Assembly: GCF_052324685.1 (NCBI RefSeq)
Contig: NC_135220.1
Location: 8,901,820 to 8,965,819 of the forward strand
Source: Brachyhypopomus gauderio
Taxonomy: Eukaryota > Chordata > Actinopteri > Gymnotiformes > Hypopomidae
Length of the DNA stretch: 64,000 bases
Direction: 5' to 3'
Shown one piece after another: positions 12,224 to 23,951 of this stretch (the stretch's first letter is position 1; every line of letters begins with the position of its first letter). Below the pieces are notes generated by a model, which saw nothing but the letters and a program-made list of their open reading frames with translations, had not been told where the DNA came from and did not search any database. A program made the position numbers and the translations under genes.

Positions 12224-14837
12224 TCCATGATATTCCAGATAGTTTTCCAGAACCAATGGAAACCTGTTGAGTGGAGAGCAGTGGTTTACATTTCCGTGTC
12301 CACAGCATAGGCCTACCGAGTGTTTGTTTCTTTATCATTCCCCTTTCTTTGCATTTTGGTTTCTGGCTTCTTTATGCAAACAAATTCCTGTCAGTGTAAA
12401 CTGAAAAAGTTAACGATAAGGAATACATTCAGTTGTCCAAATATTGACATCTTTATTTTAAAGGAGTAGGCCTATTATTGTTTAAGTAAATGTATGTATG
12501 CCTAATTTATAACTTTCATATTAGTAGTACAAATTCCTACAAGAATTCCAAACATCAGTTTATCAATTTATGTCCATTTATTGTCTAATGGATGTAACTT
12601 TGCCGCACGCATGTATAAAAGCCGCACGGATTTTAGATTTACCCTAGTAGGTTTTATGCGTCCATATGTGTCATTCACATCAAGGCTTGGACATGGCCCA
12701 CCTCTTTCTGAAATGCCCGATATTTCAGAAATCAGCTATTACACCATTTTAATGTGTACTGTGAAAATAATAGTGTTTCACCAACAAGCTTTGGTTACTT
12801 CATTTATTAAATAATGATTTAAATCATAAGAACAGAATCAGAAAACGCTGTCACGCATGTAGGATTTGGTCACTATGCTGAGATAATAAATACGGTGTGA
12901 CTTGCGTAGGAGGCAGGCATGACGAACAAAACAACGGTGCAGCATACAACTTTAATTGACAAATAATGTGAAGCTCTGTGCGGCAGCGCAAGAACTTACA
13001 ACAGACACTTACTCAGGCACAAACTTTAGACAAAGACAAGCACGAGACATTGCGCGAACACACATTAAATAGGTGCTGAACACATTCCTCAGTGATCACG
13101 AGACAAGGCACAGGTGAGACTAACGAACACGCTCACAAACGACCCACACCCACGGAACTATAAACATGAACATACCTGCACGCAGACAACATAACAACAT
13201 GCCAACAAGGAGGGGTCCGGAGCTGTCACCGTGACAGGGGAAAATACATTAAACACGGGCACAGTTACAAACACACACACAGGCACGTTCAACATAAAGG
13301 GCACAAGAGGGAAAGGGGGTTTGGGAGAAACATTGGGATGGACAAACAGACAGGCACAGGCAGCCATGGAATCATTCAGCGTTAGCGGTGGCGCGACCCC
13401 TCCTGGGCTCGCAGGCGAGACAGGCAGCGGAGGCCCTCCGGTCTTCGGGACTGAGCTCCCAGCGTGTGCTGCGCTGCTCGGTGCCCCTGAAGATCGTGCG
13501 CACCGTTGCTTCCCTCGGGGCACTTCAGTCGCCTTTCGAGGCGCTACCGGGGGGCTTGCTTTATGCCGCTCGCTGGCTACTGTCCGCGGCGCCTCCACGG
13601 GTACCCCTAACCCCCACGTCGGGCCACGGTTTGGGCCAACGCCCACTCGCGCTCCCTGGGACAGCGCTGGCTCGCCCCTCGAGGTCTCCATCTCTTCCTC
13701 CTCCTCGGAGCCACCCCGACCTAGAGACATTGGCTCCTCGGTCGTACAGTGTGAACAGTCCATACTGCTCCCCTCCGAGGGGGCACGAGGAATGTCCACT
13801 CCACTCGGGAACCCCTTCTCAGACTGGACTGTCACCTCAGAGTACCCAGAGGCGCTGTCCTCCTCCTCGCTCTCGCTGTTGTGCTCAGAGGGCGGTGTGC
13901 AAACGGACGGAGGGGGACTGACGTCATCCTCCTGCTCACCGTAATACTCGGTGGACTCCGACTATATGGATGGAGTAGGGCTGATTTCTTCTTCCCTGTA
14001 ATACTCAGTAGGGATCGAGTAAACGGATGAAGGGGGGCTGACGTCTTCCTCCTCCTCACTGTAATACTCTGTAGGGGCAGAGTAAACAGAAGGAGGAGGG
14101 CTGATTTCCTCTTCCTCCGCACTGTGGTGCTCGGTGGGGGTCGAGTGGTCGAGCTGGCCTCCTCTTCGCCTTCCCTGTAATACACCGTTGGCACCGAGCA
14201 CAATGACGATGGGGGGCTGACCTCCTCTTCCGATATCCGAGAAGCTGCAGACACGGGGGGAAGCCGCTAGCCTCGCCCTCACTCTCCTCTTCTGAGTACA
14301 CGGAGGGGGGGGGACTCTCCTCCTCTCCGGACTCTCCGCTCTTGAACTCGTACTCGGGGGGGGTCAGGGCAAAGGCACCTGTACCCACCACTATGGGCGC
14401 GCTGGATTCCTCCTCATGGTACGCCAAGGGGATGTCCTCTCTCATAAATGCGTGGTAACCCTCTCTCCACGCCACCTCGAAGAACGGCTCTGCGTCCTTA
14501 TCCCGCACGTTACACCGGGGCAGAGGAAGACGCGTGACGGCGCTTGGCCTTCTTCTTCCCCTTCTTCCCGCGGGACGTGTATCCTGGCATTTTGGTGGCT
14601 CGTCTTTCTGTGATGTGCGGAGGAGGCAGGCACGATGAACTAAACGGTGCAACATACAACTTTAATCAACGAATAATGTGAAGCTCTGTGCGGCAGCGCA
14701 AGCACTTACAACACACACTTACTCAGGCAGGAACTTTACACAAAGACAAGCACGAGACATTGCGCGAACGCACATTAAATAGGTGCTGAACACATTCCCC
14801 AGTGATCACGATATAAGGCACAGGTGAGACTAACGAA

Positions 14838-15823
14838 CAGTGATGTCAGTAACGCGTTACTTAGTAACGCGTTACTCTAATCTTACCACTTTTTTCGATA
14901 ACGAGTAATATAACGCGCTACTATTTCCAGTCCAGTAATCAGATTAAAGTTACTTTTCCAAATAACTGTGTGTTACTATTTATATTTTCCCTAGTAAAAT
15001 ATATATTTTTGCTTTCTTCTTGGCTCAGTTCTACTTTTGCGTCTGACTGTAGCGCTCGACTCCGCACGCTGCGCGCGACCCTGTGAGAGCGCGAGCACGT
15101 TTTACAAGTCATTCTTTGCTGTGTCCTCCCGTAACGATATGTAGTAGTATAAAGAAACACCCCTCAAAAACAGGGGAAGGAACATTTACCTGATGAATTT
15201 TAATGTTGCTTTGTGTTCCACGTTTGAAAAGTGCTGGAATTTTGACTAACGTGCTTGAAATTGTAATGGTATTTCGTTTCACAAGCTGTCTGACTGAACT
15301 GGGGTGGGTTTCCCGAAACGCTCGTAGCTTCATACGAGGTTACGAAGTACTTGGCGCTACGAACGTTTCGGGAAACCCACCCCAGTTCGCTTGTATTACG
15401 TTTACAAATAAATTTACAAATAATACCGCGCAGCTACACAAACGTAATGTCAGGAGATACTGTAGCGACTCCTACTCCTCACGGCGAGTCTTGCCCTTTA
15501 AGTGACACTGGGGGGCGGAGCCTGCGCGCGCCAGGGTTGCGTTATCAATAAAGTTTCCCTCCTCGGGATTTTTTGGATTAAGCAGTTTCTGCCTCGGTTA
15601 CCGAACCTGCTTCAATACATTGTTACTGTTAAAAATGCACTTCCAATAAAGTGAGTATTGGAAAAATGTATTTTGCTGCTGAATGTAACTACTAAAGTAA
15701 CTTGTAATCTAACGTAGTTACTTTTAAAATCAAGTAATATGTAATGTAACTAAGTTACTTTTAAAAGGAGTAATCAGTAATCAGTAATCGGATTACTTTC
15801 TCAAGGTAATTTAGCCATCACTG
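14838..15823. mobile_element. hAT-type element inserted in the right LTR
   Basis: Ends CAGTGATG and CATCACTG are flanked by a perfect 8-bp duplication, CTAACGAA (14,830-14,837 and 15,824-15,831). Removing the element restores the sequence of the other LTR. The subterminal regions are rich in GTTACT/AGTAAC motifs, as in a common fish hAT family. No transposase is recognised. It is younger than the LTR element that it interrupts. Confidence 0.85.
15296..15388. mobile_element. Foldback MITE nested in the hAT element
   Basis: A 93-bp foldback begins GAACTGGGGTGGGTTTCCCG and ends with its near-perfect reverse complement, separated by a short loop around CATACGAGGTTACGAAGTAC. It gives a third level of nesting: MITE in hAT in LTR element. 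Confidence 0.75.
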
Positions 15824-16875
15824 CTAACGAACACGCTCACAAACGACCCACACCCATGGAACTACAAACATGGACATAACTGCATGCAGACAACATAACA
15901 ACACGCCCACAAGGAGGGGTCCGGAGCTGTCACCGTGACATATGGCATAATTTGTATGTATTTGTATGTAATATTTCCAAATCAAATGCTCGTAAACTCA
16001 AACGTCTTGTAAACATGTTTATAAAATTGTTCAATGATCTTGCTTGATTTCTTGAAGGGAACCGAATTTGAGGAGCAGCTCAGGACAAACAAAGCCACGA
16101 CTACCCAAATAGTTTATACAGACTTCTGAATCTGTGGTGTTGATGTCAGCCAGAAAATGAGTTGAAATTGTCCCTTCCCGAAATGTTAACGCCCTTGTAC
16201 ATTACCATCAGACTAACATTTAATGGTCAATGATGGATTAGCTGCTGTTTTATAGCCTACATTTTAGTTCATTTGTGTAGTCGTTATCAAAGTTTGCTTT
16301 ATGTCTGTATGCAGTGATTTAGGCATACCTTTAATGAAAATTTAATCATTCATTTTGAGTTCTGATATAAAAAAAATGAACATCAATTTAATTGAATGTG
16401 CTTTTATTGAAATTATATCCTTAATATGAAATCTTGTAATAATTTGTATTCCAGAGAATGTTTGGAGCCAACATGCTGTGAAAGTGATGAAGTAGGCTAC
16501 ATACATTTACTAAAATAACAATACTCAGGTATTTAAAAGTGAGATGTAAATACAATTGAATGTTGTATTTTTGTGTTGTTTTGTATTTACTAGTTGCAGT
16601 CCTTAAACAATGGTACAGTAGCATTTACATTAATTTGTTTCAATAAAACAGAATCTGCATTTTCTAAAAAGCAAAACAGCCAACATCAAAGGGGAACATG
16701 CGACAAGTGAACTAGGGTGTGGCACGAGGGCGAGGCACGAGGGCGTGACACAGAAACCAAAATACAAAGAAAGTGTAATGAAAAAGAAACAAGCTAAAGT
16801 CGTGCTGCTGACACGCCGTCAGGAGTGATGTCGAGACTCCAACTGTTAAACAGTCACCCAGTCATGGTGACATAG

Positions 16876-17150
16876 GGCAATCATAGTCTGGTGGTTAGGG
16901 ACGTGGTCTTGTTCCCGGAGGGTCGTGGGTTTGATTCCCAGGTCTGAGGCCATGACCGAGTTGCCTTTGGGCAAGTCACCTAACCCCAACTGGGTGCCGG
17001 GCTAGGGCTGCCCACTGCTCTGGGCATGTGTGCACCACAGCTCTCTAGTAATCACTAGTGTGTGTGTTTTCTAATTGCACAGATGGGTAAAATGTGGAGG
17101 ACAAATTTTGATTGCGGTGAAAAATCACAATTGACAAAAATATGGCACAT
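16876..17150 (+). mobile_element. tRNA-derived SINE
   Basis: Same family as 50,096-50,386: the head has GGTGGTTAGGGACGTGG and GGGTTTGATTCCC, and the body has the shared GCCGGGCTAGGGCTGCCCAC. It diverges in the tail, near ATTTTGATTG. Confidence 0.75.
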
Positions 17151-18114
17151 TTACATTTACCCACCTGGGTACTTTTGCTTACTTTTTAATGCCTACTATG
17201 TATTCGGCCCACCATTATATCACATAGCTTGTTCAATAGAAATGACCAAAGCTGTTCACTTCAACATCAGGCTAGCACGAAGGTTTGTCCAAACACATAT
17301 TGCTTTAGTAACTGAGTGAGACTTAAGATTAGCTTCTTTCTTCTAGCCGAAACTGAATAAGTAATGAAAAAATAATGAGCCTGGTATTGAGAGGGCTTAT
17401 TCCCCCCAGACAAAACAAAAACATGCACATGGAGCTCCATGGGAACCCGACACCAGAAAGGGAAACCGTGAGTGTTTCTTAATATTTCATATTTTGAATG
17501 TTTTAAATTTCTTAATATTTCAAATTTCAAATTACACAAATGACGCTTTCTGTGATGCTGGATAGATGACAAAGGCGTTCAGTAAATGAGGCTCGAGCAC
17601 ACACACACAGTCCAGTCCAGGGGTATTCCAAGTCAATTAAAGCAAATTAAATCATGCAACAGTACCAAAGAATCAAAGTATCAAACAAACCAGGTTGAAC
17701 CATAAATCACTAAATATAAACACTCAATATGCTTATCTAGAAAGTGTGGGCAATACTTCACACTGAACACTTGGTGTAGCTAGACTTCTATAGTTCTGTA
17801 TAACGAGAAACAGGTGGTTTAGTAATCAGGAGAGGAGGATCTGTGTCATCTGTGTATAGCCTGCTGGGAAGTGAAGTCTCCGGGGCCAAGGGGCGTGACA
17901 CTTAATATATATGTGAATAACACATAATATACAATACATTATGGGTATTCTTTGGTATTCTGAAAGGCGCTATATAAATTGAACATTTATTTCATTCATT
18001 CATTTATAACACATAATGTGTGCATCACACATTTCATATATTGCATTTATATCTTTTTGATGTAAGTTGAAAGTTTCTGTGCTTTGGCTTATTTAGTACC
18101 TACATTGTCTATTA

Positions 18115-19706
18115 CAGTTTTTGACGACTGCTAACATGCGTTTCCCAATACTTGTGATACATTGTCAAAACTCTAAACACAGCAACACATTGACCTCACA
18201 CAAATAGCCAAATAGTTAATATCGTGTTCAAAAGCGCATTTTCTTAACGAACTAACAACTCTGCATTTCACAACGCAGTTTTCTCTTTATACACCAACTT
18301 TGTTAAAACACAGCAAACCTGGTTCATTATCCAATCATTCTTTCAAACACTAGCACAGATTCTCTATTCGAGATGAACATAGTCAATCACTGTACAACCA
18401 CTGTAAAAAAACTAATATTTGATGGCAGTACAAAAACACCATTACATGTAATATTTTACTCTCTCCCAGCAAACAACAGATATTTTAGAGTAACATTTGT
18501 TGTTTTCTTAGTCAGTTCATTTTTACTGTAATCCGCTTCATTTGGACTTTTTTTTTCAAATGTGTGCATTTTTGGCAACATACTGTCTACACAATGAGTG
18601 ATATTTACTGTTAGGTACTATATGGAATGTAGATTAGACAAAAATGGAGTCAGTAACAGTTTTGCAGTAAAGGTAATATTTTACTGTATTAGGAACATTA
18701 CTGTAAATTGTGGCCTAACCCAAAAAATAATTACCGTAATTGTAAACATAATTAGCCATGGTCCCATATGTGTAAAAATACACATATACAAAAAAGCCAC
18801 ACAAGGGGGAAAAACAGGATACAAAACTGAACAGTCTTGTTATGTGTAATGTAAGTGGTCTTCAGCAGTTGGCCACATGTTTTCATCCTAATTACATCTG
18901 ATGTTGACCCTTGCCATGCACCTGAGATAGAAGAGCTTGGTATGCCTTATTCACCCCTGGCAATCTTCAGCTGAAATGTCTCTGCAGCCAGCATCCATTG
19001 CATCCGGGACATTTGGTCATGGGGCCGATGATCATACACCTTCCACCTCCAGACTGAAAAAAGTTCCTTAGTGGGGTTGAGGAAAGTCGAGATGGGCGGG
19101 AGGAAAAGGGACATCACTCTTGGATGGTCTATAAACCAGTGTGTGACAAATGACAAAATGCTACATTGTCCCATCACAAATGTTCTCGTGTTTCCTCCCA
19201 ACTGTTCCATTTCTGCTTCTGGAACCTGGAATCTGCTTCTGGCATTTGTGAAGGACCAAACCAGAACTTGAGATTGCAGGACTAATTGTTATATTTGCTC
19301 CTCTCTGACCCAGTACATTACTGTATTTCATTTTATTTCATTGATCTATATGTGCAAAAAATGTGAACAACAGTAATAACTTTTCAGCTGCCTTTGTTTT
19401 TGCAGAACTTGGCATTTTATACGATATTTAAGGTTTTGAATCTTAGGTTTTCATTTTTGGCATGCTGTGTACAAGCAATTGTAAATAAGACAAAAACTAT
19501 CCAGAATTTTGTTATTGGATAACGTTGTGTGTATAGAAAATGTAAGCATTATAAAAACATATAAAATGACTGCATTTTGTGCCATAACAACATGAATTGA
19601 ACTAATAGTATAGCCACTGAAGACTGATGTTGTGTTCAATGTGTTTAGAGTTTTGAAAGTGTGACTACAGATTGGACAAACGCACGTTAGCAGTCGTCAA
19701 AAACTG
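18115..19706 (-). mobile_element. IS630/Tc1/mariner-type DNA transposon, 1.6 kb
   Basis: Terminal inverted repeats of about 29 bp start CAGTTTTTGACGACTGC, with one mismatch between the ends, and are flanked by TA on both sides (18,113-18,114; 19,707-19,708). On the minus strand a frame at 18,947-19,210 reads LPPISTFLNPTKELFSVWRW, the end of a DDE transposase of the IS630 superfamily (usual form LPPYSPFLNPIEEFFSAWRW). The rest of the transposase is decayed. The right end lies only 202 bp from the inner edge of the right duplication arm. A second, partial copy is at 61,012-61,409. Confidence 0.8.
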
Positions 19707-19948
19707 TAATATAGCAAAAGGTGTAAACATATGTTAAATAGAGAATTCTTATAGCAGGCTTGGATTATTTATGAAACATTTATTTAAAAAAAACAACAAA
19801 AATTTGCAAATGACTGCAAATTAGACTAAGAAAACCAACACGAATGATAATACTTTTAAAACTAAGTACTGATTTTAAATTAGTAATAATAAATTTAGAT
19901 TTATAGTCCTGTTATGCCACTACCTGCATGGCAATTAGATGTGAGTCC

Positions 19949-22398
19949 CTAACACGGCAAAAAATAGCTGTTGTTCAGCACCCGCATTAGTCTTTGACCA
20001 TCAGAGGTGAATTCAAACATGCGTGGTCCACTGAACAGGTAGATGAAACCTGGAAACAGAAAACAGTGGGAAGTGTCAGAATGAGAAAGTGACTAGATAA
20101 TTTTAATCCAGTGATATATCTGAGATTATCTAAAATTGTATTCATTAAATACTAACCACGGTATTGTAAAGCTGCAGTGATTTTTGCTGTCATTCCTGGG
20201 AATCCCTCTTCTACCGGTTTAGGGTAACCCTTGTCCATCTTCTTATTTCTGTGGTCATAGCTACAATTTGAGAAAATGTTTTGTTAGAAACATGATTTAA
20301 AATGTATAACTATCTGAATATTTCATCCATTTTTTGTGTTTGTTTATCTTGATATATTTCATAACCTACCTGTAGTATAATTTGCCAACAAAGAACAAAG
20401 TTTTGCCCGTATCAGAGTTATAAAGCGCAGCCGTGATCTTCTTGACATTAGGGGGCAGGCTTACACTTCTGAGGCTCTTGGGATAGCCCTGTGCAATGTT
20501 ATAACCATCTACAGCCCATATCTTCTGACCTGAGGTTTGTGGTAACAAATCCATACAAATATTTAATGCCATTCGCAGATAGAGACTGTGCACTCTATAT
20601 ATCATTTCAGTAAAAGTGTGGATTCCTGTTTGGTTGGTGCACGTACCTTTAAAGAGGTACACTGTATCTTCTGATGGATCCTCGTAAGCTGCATCTATGT
20701 TATTTGGGGCGTCAGGCCAGAAGCTCGTGATCAGATGTTGCTCAGTCTCAGGACTCAGTGGGCCACGGCGCCAGAACAAGCTGAACAACACAGTTCAGTA
20801 TGAGATGACTTAGAGAACTTCTGAGATTAGAAACCTTAAGGTGACTTCTTTCAAGATTCTTTTGGGGGAGCTTACTTTTTCTTGAAGAACATCATCTCCC
20901 CTCGCAGTAAAGTAACTGCATCCAGCACCAGCTTAGGGTCACAGGCATCAGGGGTGACCGGGTGGATAGCAGGGTCAACGGAGTCAGGATTTGGTCCTGT
21001 TGAATACATTTTCCCTCATTAAATGCATATTGGACAGGACTTACATTGTTACATGGCAGGCAATACAATAATTGGCTTCTGATTCATACAGCCTACCATA
21101 GAGAGCCTGAATTCCATTGACATCATCTTGGGGCAGAATGAAATTATTCCTGTAGCTGTATATTGGATGCATCAGAGCACCAGGATCTTTAGAATGGTCA
21201 AGGCCCAGTGCATGTCCAAATTCATGGGCAGCGACCAGGAACAAGTTGTATCCTGCAACAGACGTATATAATGTGACATTGTGTGCTGTTTATCATGTGT
21301 GATATCACAAGGCATGAGATTCAGGCTCAGCTAAATGTTGCCATTCTAACCTTGAGGGGATGAGAAAGTAAAGGTCTCATCATCATCAAAATGGGTATCT
21401 CCACCAATGCCAGGACTGGGGAAAAAGGCATGAGCCAAGAAGCCATTGGGTCCATCAAATGGGTAACCATCACCATGATCTGATAAAAAAGAAACCATGG
21501 AAGTATTTTAAAAGACCACAAAAGCCGTGATATATTTGATATATTTTGTACTAAGGCTTTCCATTTTCAAATCTACCCTATGAAGAAGATGTGAGATGTT
21601 TTGTGGTACCCCAAAGAGAACATCTCTCAGGAAGCAGTACTAATGTCACTTTCTACAGTCAACACTAAAATGAGGATGACTAGATGAAGCAGGAGCCTCA
21701 CCTCTCACACCGAAGGAGATCATGATGTCGGCTGTGCCACTGTAGATGCGGGTGAACTTCAGAGGAGTAACATGGGCCCAGACCTGCAGCGCTCTCTGGA
21801 TGGAATCATCCACTTCAGCCTGAGTCATGTCAGGAGTGTAGTTCTCAATCCTGTGGTGTGGGTAGAGGGCCCAAAGCTTAAAGCTTAACTTACTGAACAT
21901 GTTTGACTCTGTCTGTAAGCAGTAAGTAAGAGCAGAAGGTAAAACCCGTTCATGTACCTGTAAGTCAGCTGGTTCGAAGGCCATTTGTACTGCCCAGGAG
22001 ACAAGACGTATGCAGCCACGTCTGGAACTGCACAGCGGGGCTGTGTCATCACTTCCAACGTCTCCCTGTCCAGAACTCCTGTCACGTTCAGCTTGAAAAA
22101 CTCCTGCATCTCGCTGAGCTTCTGACTCATCTCACTGACACTGCGCCCATAGGGCGTCTTTTTCTCCTCTTTCAGGTCATACAGTTTCTCCAGATATGTC
22201 TGGTAAAACGGGCATCATTTACAGTTAGACACCTGAACTGAATATCGGCTCTACAAAACAATGTTAAGATGCAGAGTGGAATGTCATCCTTACCTTTGCC
22301 AAAATCTCCTCATCCTCGCCAATAGGTGCTGGTACTGGACCAGTGTGAACACTGATCATCAGGCCAATTAAAATGCAAAGCTGGTAGTAAACCTTCAT
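19949..22398 (-). CDS. mmp13-like: Gene B': inverted MMP13-like copy, 10 exons
   Basis: Exons in transcript order: 22398-22294, 22199-21958, 21850-21702, 21479-21351, 21252-21097, 20996-20876, 20780-20647, 20529-20370, 20260-20157, 20049-19949. Every exon has the same length as in B, giving 466 residues with no interruption. Differences from B are few: Val to Met in the signal peptide, KKMPYRR to KKTPYGR and FFR to FFK in the propeptide, [12 protein letters not shown] to [12 protein letters not shown] at the active site, YRK to YRN, and EDI to EDT in the hemopexin domain. The Asp after GL is the residue of human MMP13. The switch is PRCAVPD, shared with B. Exon 2 ends with the usual AG|GTAC donor, unlike B. 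B and B' face each other tail to tail. Both look functional. Confidence 0.9.
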
Positions 22399-22446
22399 GT
22401 TTCTTCTCTGACAAGACACGTATGCTGTGTAGGTTTAGCTGCTTGT

Positions 22447-22453
22447 TTTTATA
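22447..22453 (-). promoter_or_regulatory. TATA box of gene B'
   Basis: TATAAAA on the minus strand, 55 bp before the ATG at 22,398, mirrors the gene B promoter. The upstream AP-1-like TGATTCA is also present (near 22,484-22,490). Confidence 0.6.
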
Positions 22454-22617
22454 ACATAAAGGATGAATTATTGAGCAATACCATGAATCATAAAGCAATC
22501 AAAGATGAGGAAGAACATTTGGATGACTGTGTACTGTGAATTCCCCTGAAAATAACCTGCAGAACATGGATAACACATTCAACCATTACCACATATTATT
22601 TTATATCTTTCTCTCTA

Positions 22618-22618
<1 letters not shown>

Positions 22619-22716
<98 letters not shown>

Positions 22717-22730
22717 CTCTCTCTCTCTAT
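22619..22730. repeat. (CA)n-(CT)n microsatellite
   Basis: About 45 CA units run into about eight CT units. It lies roughly 220 bp upstream of the start of B' and is absent from the matching position upstream of B, so it expanded after the duplication. Alternating CA/TG tracts can adopt Z-DNA. Confidence 0.95.
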
Positions 22731-23951
22731 TGATATATTGATATAGATTAAGAACTCACTAAACTGATAACAGAGAGAACAGATGAGTAACAGGGTTTTA
22801 AGTGAAACAGTGACAGTGAGCATCCCAAACAGACTTTGGAAGTGAGTTCCATAATTTAGGAGTGACCACAATAAATGACTGACCACCCACAGTAGTCAGG
22901 TTAACATTCCTCTAGTGTAACAGTTCTGGCCGACCCGTTTGTAGGTTTTAAATGCATGAAAGTACTACACACATTTGTTTATTGCTGCAACAATAAACAT
23001 AAAATAAATGTAGTTTTAAAATTAAATTATAATATGCTCTTGTTAAAATAATTACATTTCTGTTGTTAGGGTCAGTTTTGACCCAGGTGTAATTAGAAAA
23101 CTATAATAATTGTAATAATAATTGCCAAAACTAAAATCATAAACACACTATATACCAACTGGCCACAGAAGCTCTTCTTCCAGATGATTTTCAGTTAGGA
23201 GCTTCTGTCTTTGCCTTTTTCACAAAACAAGCAAAGCCATACATTTCCATTTGTTTTTATGGTATCTAATGGCTGATTTGAGTCACAGGTAAAAACCGAC
23301 CCGTTAAGAGATAGTAACAGAAAACCAACACAAGAGGAAATTTGGAATTTGGATTCAGCATGTGAAAACTTATTTTCAATGGGAAATAATCTTATGTGAC
23401 TTCAAATATCTTCCTTTTCCTGGAGAAGTTGTATTGGAACTGATTGGATGGGAAAGGATCTTTCAGACATAATGTACAGAAGAAATGTTATTGTATTATT
23501 TAATTCTAATAAAATTTTTGACCAGTAGTCATCCGCTGTGTTTTTACTTTGTGTTTTATTGTCCATTAGTTTCCTGTTCCACTTATTTGTGTTTCATTTC
23601 ATGGAGGAAGTTTGTGGTTTTTGTTAATCTTACGAAATGCTGTTGTTGCAGGTGCTTCAATTAGCCTGTGCTAATACAAGTTTGAACTGGCTCATACCCA
23701 GAAGTACTTGATCTACAGACTGATTATATGAAAGTTAAAATGAGATGTAGTTAGTAAGGAAACTGTAATCTTATATTTCTTCAACATCCAGATTGTGAAG
23801 TGTGGCGAGATCTGGAAGAGTAGAGACCAGAGAATGTGGACACATCCGCCCGAATAGCCATGAGGCAATTAGTGTCAAAATGTCCAATTACAAATGTTTT
23901 TAATGACAAAATGAAAAACTTCCCTGTTAAGACCCAACACTTCAGGAGATT

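Larger units (their letters stand above)
12896..15940 (-). mobile_element. Non-autonomous LTR-type element (fossil)
   Basis: Two direct repeats of about 340 bp (12,896-13,236 and 14,609-15,940, the second enlarged by an insertion) start with TG, end with CA and are flanked by near-identical 5-bp sequences, TACGG and TATGG. Features resembling an LTR polyadenylation region read on the minus strand, so I assign that orientation. The GC-rich interior (13,237-14,608) has no recognisable gag or pol. It carries an acidic, Ser/Pro/Glu-rich coding region with repeated motifs such as SPPPSVYS. It looks like a non-autonomous fossil with an unrelated insert gene; the two LTRs differ at a few per cent of sites, so it is not very recent. 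Confidence 0.65.
11515..19908. other. Spacer of the inverted duplication
   Basis: This 8.4 kb lies between the arms and has no host gene that I can support. Its contents are an AT-rich 3' flank of B, a telomere-like tract, a hAT MITE, an LTR-type element, a SINE and an IS630/Tc1-type transposon, listed separately. The parts left over (12,232-12,895, 15,946-16,875, 17,151-18,112) show nothing recognisable apart from a short tail-like ATTCATTCATT repeat near 17,990. Confidence 0.75.

Noticed and set aside
13158-14655. Long open frames in GC-rich sequence on both strands (up to 237 codons), possible host gene
   Set aside because: They lie wholly between two LTR-like direct repeats, have biased low-complexity composition that keeps several frames open at once, and show no splice context. 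I treat them as the interior of a mobile element.
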